DNA from: an uncultured Mucispirillum sp.
GTDB taxonomy: Bacteria > Chrysiogenota > Deferribacteres > Deferribacterales > Mucispirillaceae
Assembly: GCA_937890655.1 (NCBI GenBank)
Contig: CALADT010000197.1
Coordinates: forward strand, 1-9,926
DNA: 9,926 nt
Reading direction: 5' to 3'
Shown here one piece after another: positions 1 to 6,396 of the stretch (its first letter is position 1; each line of letters opens with the position of its first letter). The position numbers and the translations under genes are program-made. Under the pieces are notes generated by a model that searched no databases, was not told the origin of the DNA, and saw only the letters and a program-made list of their open reading frames with translations.

Positions 1-31
1 AATATGTATTATATGCTATATTCTGCAAAAA

Positions 32-75
32 ATTAGTATGTTATAAACAACATATTAGTATATTATAAATAATAT
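32..75. repeat. Tandem pair of 22-bp imperfect repeats, each a small hairpin
   Basis: Two adjacent 22-bp units (32-53 and 54-75) differ at three positions. Each contains an inverted repeat: ATGTT/AACAT around a 6-nt loop in the first, ATATT/AATAT in the second. Two of the three differences (G40 to A62, C51 to T73) fall on paired positions, so pairing is kept by a compensatory change. Each stem extends outward to about 9 bp with one G-T mismatch. The role is unknown: an operator-like dyad, a leader RNA structure, or chance in AT-rich DNA are all possible. Confidence 0.55.
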
Positions 76-88
76 ATTATGATATCAT

Positions 89-94
89 TATAAT
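89..94 (+). promoter_or_regulatory. Candidate -10 hexamer upstream of the first mnmG
   Basis: A perfect TATAAT lies about 107 nt upstream of the chosen mnmG start. No recognisable -35 sits 16-18 bp upstream, and such hexamers arise readily in DNA this AT-rich, so this is only a candidate. Confidence 0.2.
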
Positions 95-190
95 TTAATA
101 TTATTTTCTATATATAGACTAAATTATTATATTGTCAGATATGAGAATAATAAGTATTGATAAAATAAATATAAAATTTATAAAAATTAT

Positions 191-195
191 AAGGA
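191..195 (+). promoter_or_regulatory. Ribosome-binding site that fixes the start of the first mnmG
   Basis: AAGGA ends 5 nt before the ATG at 201. It matches the AAGGA placed 4 nt before the second mnmG (2416-2420). The longer reading from TTG at 132 lacks such a site. Starting at 201 also aligns the two paralogs residue for residue through the FAD motif. Confidence 0.75.
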
Positions 196-200
196 AAATT

Positions 201-2063
201 ATGGATAATTATAAAAAGTATGATGTTATTGTAATTGGTGCAGGCCATGCAGGGTGTGAAGCAGCACTTGCCAGCAGTCGTATGGGTGCTGATACATTAT
301 TAATAACAATATCTATTGATAATATTGCACTTATGCCTTGTAACCCTGCAATAGGTGGTATAGGTAAAGGAAACCTTGTAAAAGATATGGATGCTCTCGG
401 TGGAGAAATGGGAAAAAATATTGATGAAACAGGTATCCAGTTTAGAGGATTAAATAAAAGGAAAGGGCCAGCAGTATGGGGCAGTAGAGCACAAGCAGAT
501 AAATATTTATATAAAGAGAGGATGCAGTCTATTATTTTAAACACTCCTTCTTTACAAGTAAAACAAGGGATAGTTAGTGAATTACTTGTTGAAAATAATA
601 AAATAAAAGGTGTGGAAACAGAATGTGGGCAAAGTTTATTTAGTGAAAAAGTTATAATATGTGGTGGCACATTTATAGCTGGAGAGATATTTATAGGGGA
701 TAATATAATAAGTGCAGGTAGAATGTATGAACCATCTGCAACATCACTTTCTAATTCTCTTAAAAAAAATGGTTTTAACCCAATACGTTTAAAAACAGAT
801 ACACCAGCAAGGTTGCATATAGATAGTTTAAATTTTGATGGTTTAGAAGAATATGTAAGTGATGATATCATTATTCCTTTTTCCACAGAAACTACGAAAA
901 TAACACTTCCACAAATAAAATGCTACGGCACACAAACAAATGATAAAACTCATTATGTAATTCGTCAAGCTGCTATGGAAAGTCTATTTTATAATGGTGC
1001 AAGAGAAAGCAATGGGCCACGTTATTGCCCTAGTATGGAAGATAAAGTTTTAAAATTTCCTGATAAATTAGGCCATAAACTTGTTATAGAACCAGAAGGG
1101 TTAAATACAAAAGAAGTTCATATTAATGGTTTTTCATGTTCTATACCTGTTGAAGCACAAATTAATGCGTATAGAACAGTAAAAGGGCTAGAAAAATGCC
1201 AATTTATTCGCCCAGCTTATGCTATTCAATATGATGCATTTCAACCAACTAATTTAGAACATACATACGAAACAAAAAATATAAAAGGATTATATATGGC
1301 AGGCCAAGTAAACGGAACAAGTGGTTATGAAGAGGCTGCTGTTCAAGGCTTTATGGCTGCAATTAATGCTGTATTATCTCTTGATAATAAAGACCCATTT
1401 ATATTAGGAAGAGATGAAAGTTATATTGGTGTATTAACTGATGATTTAGTATTAAAAGGAATAACTGAACCTTATAGAATGTTTACATCAAGAAGCGAAC
1501 ACAGGCTAAAAACAAGGGAAGATAATGCAGAAGAACGTTTAATTGAATATGGATATAAGTTCGGATTAATATCTAAAGAGCGTTATCAAAGATATAAAAA
1601 TGATATGGAAAGTGTTCAAGAAGAAATTAATAGATTAAAAAATACGTTAATAAAAAAGAATGATGAAAATGATAAAATATTATCAGAATATGGTGTAGAA
1701 ATAAGCCAATCATTTAAAGCAGAAGAGTTATTGAAAAGACCACAGCTTAATTATAATGATATAATAAGAATAATAGGTGGTGGGTTAGAAGGTAGGAAAG
1801 CAAGACAGGTTGAAATCAAAATAAAATATGCAGGTTATATTGAAAGTAGTAAAGAATATGATACAGAAGATATAGAAGAAATAGTTATTCCGGAAAATTT
1901 TTCATATGATAATATATCTGGCTTAAGAATAGAATATAGTGAAAAATTAAAAGATATAAAACCAAAAACATTAGGGCATGCTTTAAGGATTCCAGGAATG
2001 ACAAAAACAGCTATTTCAGTTTTAGCCATTGAAATACATAAATATAATAAAATGAAAAAATAA
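201..2063 (+). CDS. mnmG: tRNA uridine-5-carboxymethylaminomethyl modification enzyme MnmG (GidA), first tandem copy
   Basis: This 620-residue protein has the family's normal length (E. coli 629). MnmG is a cytoplasmic FAD/NADH enzyme that acts with the GTPase MnmE to install aminomethyl-type groups on wobble uridine 34 of certain tRNAs. Visible features are the Rossmann GAGHAG at residues 13-18, the conserved cysteines C47 (PCNPAIGG) and C276 (RYCPSMEDK), the signature AGQVNGTSGYEEAAVQG, and a complete C-terminal helical domain of the kind that contacts MnmE, ending near LGHALRIPGM. It keeps KGPAV (88-92) but departs from the usual sequence at several sites: D200 in RLKTDTP where the family has Gly, CGGTFIAGE instead of a TGTFL-G-K pattern, and SEHRL instead of AEYRL. 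It may therefore be the diverging copy, although it has no disruption. The ATG at 201 is chosen for its AAGGA site. A close paralog lies at 2425. The family call is very secure; full activity is not. Confidence 0.95.
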   Translation: MDNYKKYDVIVIGAGHAGCEAALASSRMGADTLLITISIDNIALMPCNPAIGGIGKGNLVKDMDALGGEMGKNIDETGIQFRGLNKRKGPAVWGSRAQADKYLYKERMQSIILNTPSLQVKQGIVSELLVENNKIKGVETECGQSLFSEKVIICGGTFIAGEIFIGDNIISAGRMYEPSATSLSNSLKKNGFNPIRLKTDTPARLHIDSLNFDGLEEYVSDDIIIPFSTETTKITLPQIKCYGTQTNDKTHYVIRQAAMESLFYNGARESNGPRYCPSMEDKVLKFPDKLGHKLVIEPEGLNTKEVHINGFSCSIPVEAQINAYRTVKGLEKCQFIRPAYAIQYDAFQPTNLEHTYETKNIKGLYMAGQVNGTSGYEEAAVQGFMAAINAVLSLDNKDPFILGRDESYIGVLTDDLVLKGITEPYRMFTSRSEHRLKTREDNAEERLIEYGYKFGLISKERYQRYKNDMESVQEEINRLKNTLIKKNDENDKILSEYGVEISQSFKAEELLKRPQLNYNDIIRIIGGGLEGRKARQVEIKIKYAGYIESSKEYDTEDIEEIVIPENFSYDNISGLRIEYSEKLKDIKPKTLGHALRIPGMTKTAISVLAIEIHKYNKMKK

Positions 2064-2064
2064 T

Positions 2065-2080
2065 TATTTCACGTGAAACA
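2065..2080. promoter_or_regulatory. Probable parS site (ParB-binding centromere)
   Basis: TATTTCACGTGAAACA matches 15 of 16 positions of the widely conserved chromosomal parS palindrome TGTTTCACGTGAAACA; the only change is A for G at the second base. It lies 1 nt after the first mnmG stop codon and 11 nt before the next small gene. ParB dimers load at such sites, usually near the replication origin, to recruit SMC and guide segregation. mnmG and rsmG are commonly origin-proximal, so the context agrees. A 15/16 match to a 16-mer is very unlikely by chance here. Confidence 0.85.
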
Positions 2081-2091
2081 AAGAAAGAAAT

Positions 2092-2346
2092 ATGAAAGAA
2101 ATAAGCAAATGGAAAGCATTTAAAATTATATTTTTCTTTATAATGTCTTTAACTATTATAACAGGAACATTATCTGCAGTAGTTAGAACAGTTATGGATA
2201 AAGGGTATATGAATATATTTTTAATACCACTTGTTTTAGTATTATTAAATTTTACATATATATGGAGAGGAAGAAGCCAAAGAAATAGTTTTATATTATC
2301 TATAATTGTAGCAATAATAACTACAATAATTTTAAGAAAAATATAG
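2092..2346 (+). CDS. Small three-helix membrane protein, unknown function
   Basis: I do not recognise this 84-residue protein. It is strongly hydrophobic, with three likely transmembrane segments at about residues 11-31, 41-58 and 66-82. Short basic stretches lie at the N-terminus (K2, K6, K8), before the third helix (RGRSQR, 59-64) and at the extreme C-terminus (RK, 82-83). The helices and charges suggest an inner-membrane protein with its N-terminus in the cytoplasm. The start follows a weak purine-rich stretch (AAGAAAG). The gene sits between the two mnmG copies, directly after the parS site. Nothing ties it to tRNA modification. It could be a real small gene or a remnant; the clear hydrophobic periodicity and the + strand context favour a real gene. 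Confidence 0.6.
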   Translation: MKEISKWKAFKIIFFFIMSLTIITGTLSAVVRTVMDKGYMNIFLIPLVLVLLNFTYIWRGRSQRNSFILSIIVAIITTIILRKI

Positions 2347-2415
2347 TGCTTTACAAACAAATAAATAAGTAATAAAATAGTGTGCAAATTTTTTAAGAAA
2401 GTCAAAGGAAAATAA

Positions 2416-2420
2416 AAGGA
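2416..2420 (+). promoter_or_regulatory. Ribosome-binding site of the second mnmG
   Basis: AAGGA ends 4 nt before the ATG at 2425, inside a 78-nt AT-rich gap (2347-2424) that otherwise shows no terminator or clear promoter. Confidence 0.65.
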
Positions 2421-2424
2421 TTAT

Positions 2425-4290
2425 ATGAATATAAATTATCAATACGATGTAATAGTAATAGGTGGTGGACATGCAGGTTGTGAAGCTGCACTTGTTAGCA
2501 GCCGAATGGGTGCAAAAACATTACTTTTAACATCAAATATAGATAGTATAGCACAAATGAGCTGTAACCCTGCAATAGGTGGGCTTGCAAAAGGTAATTT
2601 AGTAAAAGATATTGATGCTCTTGGTGGAGAAATGGCAAAAAATATTGATGCATCATGTATTCAATTTCAAATGCTAAATAGTAAAAAAGGTGCAGCAGCA
2701 CAAAGTTCAAGAGCACAAGCAGATAAAAAAATATATATATCAAGAATGATAGATACTTTATTTAACCAAGAAAATTTAGAAATAAAACAAGGGGAAGTTG
2801 TATCTATTGATGTTCGTAATAATGAAATTTATTCCATAGAAAACATATGGGGAGAAACTTTCAGATGTAAAAAACTTATAGTCTGCACAGGAACATTTTT
2901 AAATGGAAAAGTATTTATAGGGGAAACAAGTTATCCTGCAGGGAGAACTTATGAAAAGCCATCTATAAAACTTTCCAAATCATTAAATGAAATAGGGTTC
3001 CAGCCTGTAAGATTAAAAACAGGAACACCTGCAAGAATAGATATAAGAACAATAGATTATTCGCAACTAGAAGTTTATGAAATGGAAGGGGAAAAAATAC
3101 CGTTTTCATTTGAAAATAAAGAATTCCCACTACCACAAATTAAGTGCTACGCAACATATACAAATGAAGAAACCCATAAAATAGTAAGTGAAAATATTCA
3201 TAGAAGTATCTATTATAATTCTCAAGATAAAGGGATGGGACCACGATATTGCCCTAGTATGGAAGATAAAATTTCAAAATTTCCAGAACGAAACCGTCAT
3301 CAAATTATATTAGAAAGAGAAGGGTATAATAGTTTAGAAGTTTACCCAAACGGTTTTTCTACGTCTTTACCAGTAGATGCACAATTAAAAGCATATAGAA
3401 CTATAAAGGGGCTAGAAAATTGCCAGTTTATTCGCCCAGCATATGCCATAGAATACGAAGCATACCAACCTACAATACTTTACCCAACATATGAAACTAA
3501 ATTAATAAAAGGTTTATATTTTGCAGGGCAAATTAATGGAACAAGTGGTTATGAAGAAGCAGCAGTGCAAGGGCTTATGGCTGCCATAAACGCAGTATTA
3601 TCTATTGATAATAAAGAGCCATTTATATTAGGTAGAAACGAAAGCTATATAGGGGTATTAACTGATGATCTTGTAACAAAAGGGGTTGATGAACCTTATA
3701 GAATGTTTACTTCACGTGGAGAATACAGGTTACATTTAAGGGAAGATAACGCAGAGTATAGATTATTAGAATATGGATATAAATACGGTTTAATAACTAA
3801 AACAAGGTATGAAAGGTTTATAAAAGAAAAAGAAACAGTATTAAACGAAGTGGAAAGATTAAAAAAAGAAACTATAAAATTAAAAGATAATAAAGAAAAA
3901 CTATTAGAATACAATATAAACCTTGATAGAGGAATAAGTTGTTATGACTTTCTAAAAAGGCCAGAAACAAATATTTTAATGGTAAAAGAAATGCACTTAA
4001 CATCATTAACAGGAAGAATGGCAAAACAGGTGGAAACCATAATAAAATATTCCGGTTACATTAGCATACAGGAAGAAGATATAAAAAAATATAAGTCATT
4101 AGAAAAGAAAAAAATTCCTGATGATTTTCAATATACAAATGTAGCAGGGTTGCGTAGAGAATATGTAGAAAAACTAACACAAATAAAACCAAAAACATTA
4201 GGGCAGGCCTTAAGGATTCCTGGAATGAGTATGTCTGCTTGTTCTATATTAGAAGTGGCTATTAATAAAGAAAAGAATAAAAATGGATAA
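2425..4290 (+). CDS. mnmG: tRNA uridine-5-carboxymethylaminomethyl modification enzyme MnmG (GidA), second tandem copy
   Basis: This 621-residue protein is collinear with the copy at 201: GGGHAG at 13-18, C47 (SCNPAIGG), C276 (RYCPSMEDK), signature AGQINGTSGYEEAAVQG, and a full C-terminal MnmE-contact domain. MnmG with MnmE modifies wobble U34 of tRNAs using FAD and NADH in the cytoplasm. At many positions it is closer to the classical family than copy one (TGTFLNGK, RLKTGTPARID with G200, SRGEYRL). However, the usually invariant KGPAV is KGAAA here (88-92; Pro90 replaced by Ala), and IQFR is IQFQ just before it. The two copies thus deviate at different conserved sites. It overlaps rsmG by 8 nt, the common mnmG-rsmG arrangement, which suggests this is the copy in the ancestral place. 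Family assignment is very secure; any division of labour is inference. Confidence 0.95.
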   Translation: MNINYQYDVIVIGGGHAGCEAALVSSRMGAKTLLLTSNIDSIAQMSCNPAIGGLAKGNLVKDIDALGGEMAKNIDASCIQFQMLNSKKGAAAQSSRAQADKKIYISRMIDTLFNQENLEIKQGEVVSIDVRNNEIYSIENIWGETFRCKKLIVCTGTFLNGKVFIGETSYPAGRTYEKPSIKLSKSLNEIGFQPVRLKTGTPARIDIRTIDYSQLEVYEMEGEKIPFSFENKEFPLPQIKCYATYTNEETHKIVSENIHRSIYYNSQDKGMGPRYCPSMEDKISKFPERNRHQIILEREGYNSLEVYPNGFSTSLPVDAQLKAYRTIKGLENCQFIRPAYAIEYEAYQPTILYPTYETKLIKGLYFAGQINGTSGYEEAAVQGLMAAINAVLSIDNKEPFILGRNESYIGVLTDDLVTKGVDEPYRMFTSRGEYRLHLREDNAEYRLLEYGYKYGLITKTRYERFIKEKETVLNEVERLKKETIKLKDNKEKLLEYNINLDRGISCYDFLKRPETNILMVKEMHLTSLTGRMAKQVETIIKYSGYISIQEEDIKKYKSLEKKKIPDDFQYTNVAGLRREYVEKLTQIKPKTLGQALRIPGMSMSACSILEVAINKEKNKNG

Positions 4291-4870
4291 AATATTAAAA
4301 AAAAGCGAAATAATAGAAAAAAAACTTGCATATTTCTATAATATGCATATAAACTGTAAATTCAACTTAACATCAATAAAAGATAAGGATGAATTTTATC
4401 TTAAACATTATTATGATAGTATTTATTATTTTCATAATTATGGAATGAAAGATGGCTCATTGGCAGATATTGGTAGTGGTGGTGGTTTTCCAGGGATAGT
4501 GCTAGGAATATTTTATCCTGAGAAAAAAATAACACTAATTGAAAGTATAGGTAAAAAATGTAGATTTTTAGAAACAGCATCAAAAGAGCTAGAACTTGAA
4601 AACATAGAAGTATTAAATACAAGAGTAGAACAAATAAAGGATAGAAAGTTTGATATAATAACAGCAAGGGGAGTTACAACAGTAAAAGAATTGCTGAAAA
4701 ATACAGGAAATATATCAGATAAAAATACAACATGGGTATTGTATAAAGGGGAAAAGTTAGAAACAGAACTAGAAGATGCACTACCTGTTATAAAAAAGAG
4801 AGGTCTACATGTTGAAAAAATTAGGATTGAAACACCAATTACACGCAGCTACTGTATTATTAATAACTAG
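4283..4870 (+). CDS. rsmG: 16S rRNA (guanine-527-N7)-methyltransferase RsmG (GidB)
   Basis: This 195-residue class I SAM-dependent methyltransferase is slightly shorter than E. coli RsmG (207). The family adds m7G at position 527 of 16S rRNA in the 530 loop of the small subunit. The N-terminal FNLTSIKDKDEF...HYYDS segment (about 27-45) is typical. Motif I is DIGSGGGFPG at 62-71, the acidic end of strand two is E87 (LIES), followed by KKCRFL, and ITARG (126-130) and TRSY (187-190) match late RsmG motifs. Its ATG lies within the end of the second mnmG (shared ATGGATAA), so translational coupling is likely; a separate ribosome-binding site is weak. Its last 62 nt also encode, in another frame, the signal peptide of the next lipoprotein. 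Confidence 0.93.
   Translation: MDKILKKSEIIEKKLAYFYNMHINCKFNLTSIKDKDEFYLKHYYDSIYYFHNYGMKDGSLADIGSGGGFPGIVLGIFYPEKKITLIESIGKKCRFLETASKELELENIEVLNTRVEQIKDRKFDIITARGVTTVKELLKNTGNISDKNTTWVLYKGEKLETELEDALPVIKKRGLHVEKIRIETPITRSYCIINN
4796..4803 (+). promoter_or_regulatory. Ribosome-binding site inside rsmG that sets the lipoprotein start
   Basis: AAGAGAGG ends 5 nt before the ATG at 4809, within the rsmG coding sequence. It supports the overlapping start, which is the only one that gives a complete lipoprotein signal peptide. Confidence 0.65.
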
Positions 4871-6383
4871 TTTAGTAATAATTTTATCCGGTTGTGGTAT
4901 AGCAGGAAAATCATCAAAAACATTTTATCCAGAATATTATGCAGCAAGACAGCTTCAAAACCATGATATTGTAAAATTAAGGGAATTAACAGTAAACACA
5001 GACCCATTTGTAGCAGATTCTGCCACTTTATTGTTAGGTTCATACTACCTTTATTATGGCGATAAAAACTACGGTAAATTATTAATTGATAAAAGTTATG
5101 ACTCAAAAAACTTAAACGAAGAAATGAGTATATTTGGTAAACTTTGGAAAATGGAATCACTTTTAAAAGAAGGTGAAAAAGGTGCTGCTATTAATATGGC
5201 AAACCAAGTGAAAGAAATGAGAAGAACACCGGTTTATATGAGAGTTATGCAAATATATTGTAACCAGTTAGGGGTATTAGTTATTGGAGATAACGAAATA
5301 AACAGCTGTGTTGATACAGCATTAAACGGTAAAGAAAAATTTAGAGATAAGGCTAGTGGAAAAATAGAAAATCAAGAGCTACCTATTACAACAGATGATA
5401 TGACTTATGAAGAATACTTAAAAGAATTAGGCATAGGTGGTGCAGTAGATAATATTGACGGAAAAGATACAAAATCAGAGCTTGAAGAAAATATAGATAT
5501 AAAACCAGATGCAAAAATAAAACTTGCAGGTGGAGATATATTTGATGAAGTAGCAACAGGTATGATTTACGGTATGAGTAAATACGGTAATAACTACCAA
5601 ATAGAGCCTGTATCAGAATTTGCAGCAGATGAAAAAAGTAAAGACTCTATGTTATTAAGGTTAAATACTCATGATTTATTTATTTCAGGAAATAAATATA
5701 ATTTAGGAGTAGACTTTTTACAATTAAGCGAAGTAGCAAATACTCTTGATATTGTAAAAAATAAAAAAATGGCTGTAATAGTAACATCAGAAAAACATAA
5801 AGCGCATGGCAGTATAATTGCTGATAGTTTTAAAAGTGTAAATAAAGATGCATATTTAATAGACTATAATGATTTTCAAAACGAAATGAGTAATGTATTA
5901 GAAGGGCGTTCAAAAAGCTCTTATGTAATAATTATAATAGCAGATGAAAAAGAAATTATGGAAGTTTTACCTATTGCTCAATACTGGCATGTAACTTCTA
6001 CATTGCAAGATATATTAATTATGACAGGTTATGTGCCTGAATACGATATAGAAGATGATATGAAAAAATATTTTAGAGATACATATATATTAACATCTTC
6101 TTATTTAGTGGAAAATCCGGAATATAAAAGGGTTTCAGAAGATTATAAAGGGTTTTATGGAATGCCTTTAAGTGGAAAGGGTGCATTAGGTTATGATATA
6201 GTATCTTTTATAAATAAATTAGTGAATAAAGATTTAGCAGTGACTTATTTAACAGGAATAAATGAAATATTAAACGGTTATGCTCAACGTTCTGTATATC
6301 TTTTATATTCAGACGGTAAAAAATTAGTGGAAAAGAAAAAATTTACTATAAAACAACAGGAAGGGGAAGAATTACTTCCGTAA
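4809..6383 (+). CDS. Lipoprotein with a periplasmic-binding-protein fold, putative LpoA-like penicillin-binding-protein activator
   Basis: This 524-residue lipoprotein has a basic N-terminus, a hydrophobic core (about 13-26) and a lipobox LSGC at 26-29, giving a mature N-terminal Cys29. Residues about 40-180 look helical and TPR-like. Residues 190-235 form an acidic linker. From about 293 to the end the pattern resembles the second half of a type I periplasmic-binding (LivJ/LpoA-like) fold: alternating hydrophobic strands such as MAVIVTS (321-327) and YVIIIIAD (372-379), and GALGYDIVSFI (458-468) near the C-terminus. Proteins of this build are annotated as penicillin-binding-protein activators that stimulate peptidoglycan synthases from the outer membrane. 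An ABC-transporter-type binding lipoprotein is the alternative. It starts inside rsmG and ends 13 nt before an MltD-like lytic transglycosylase, which supports a cell-wall role. The lipoprotein call is firm; the activator role is inferred from weak resemblance and context. Confidence 0.75.
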   Translation: MLKKLGLKHQLHAATVLLITSLVIILSGCGIAGKSSKTFYPEYYAARQLQNHDIVKLRELTVNTDPFVADSATLLLGSYYLYYGDKNYGKLLIDKSYDSKNLNEEMSIFGKLWKMESLLKEGEKGAAINMANQVKEMRRTPVYMRVMQIYCNQLGVLVIGDNEINSCVDTALNGKEKFRDKASGKIENQELPITTDDMTYEEYLKELGIGGAVDNIDGKDTKSELEENIDIKPDAKIKLAGGDIFDEVATGMIYGMSKYGNNYQIEPVSEFAADEKSKDSMLLRLNTHDLFISGNKYNLGVDFLQLSEVANTLDIVKNKKMAVIVTSEKHKAHGSIIADSFKSVNKDAYLIDYNDFQNEMSNVLEGRSKSSYVIIIIADEKEIMEVLPIAQYWHVTSTLQDILIMTGYVPEYDIEDDMKKYFRDTYILTSSYLVENPEYKRVSEDYKGFYGMPLSGKGALGYDIVSFINKLVNKDLAVTYLTGINEILNGYAQRSVYLLYSDGKKLVEKKKFTIKQQEGEELLP

Positions 6384-6396
6384 AAAGGTTTATTAA

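Larger units (their letters stand above)
1..200. other. AT-rich leader region without a gene
   Basis: This non-coding stretch precedes the first mnmG. It is almost entirely A and T. It holds a tandem pair of hairpin-forming repeats (32-75), a 10-bp palindrome ATGATATCAT at 79-88, and a perfect TATAAT hexamer at 89-94. I see no tRNA, no clear DnaA-box cluster and no convincing paired -35/-10 promoter. An in-frame TTG at 132 would extend mnmG upstream, but it has no ribosome-binding site and adds residues absent from the family. Confidence 0.6.

Noticed and set aside
41..49. TTATAAACA as a DnaA box suggesting oriC
   Set aside because: It has two mismatches to TTATCCACA, it is a single site, and the second repeat unit does not keep it. 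No cluster is seen.
132..200. N-terminal extension of the first mnmG from TTG at 132
   Set aside because: It has no ribosome-binding site, and it adds 23 residues absent from the paralog and the family. The ATG at 201 has AAGGA at good spacing.
762..769. A8 run in the first mnmG as a second slippage switch
   Set aside because: It encodes a plausible Lys-Lys-Asn stretch, the frame is intact, and A runs of this size are expected in such AT-rich DNA.
209..886. Minus-strand open frames opposite mnmG, rsmG, the lipoproteins and other genes (for example 209-886, 4401-4667, 7253-7552)
   Set aside because: They lie opposite well-identified genes, have low-complexity hydrophobic translations typical of antisense AT-rich coding DNA, and show no family features.
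2064..2405. Minus-strand 113-residue frame covering the small membrane gene
   Set aside because: It runs against all neighbouring genes and spans the parS site. The + strand frame has the better start context and clearer helix and charge layout.
2347..2424. Rho-independent terminator or promoter between the small membrane gene and the second mnmG
   Set aside because: There is a T run but no GC-bearing stem before it, and no paired -35/-10 hexamers.
3708..3723. Second parS-like site around CACGTG inside mnmG copy two
   Set aside because: Only 11 of 16 positions match, and the sequence is explained by the conserved FTSRGEY coding segment.
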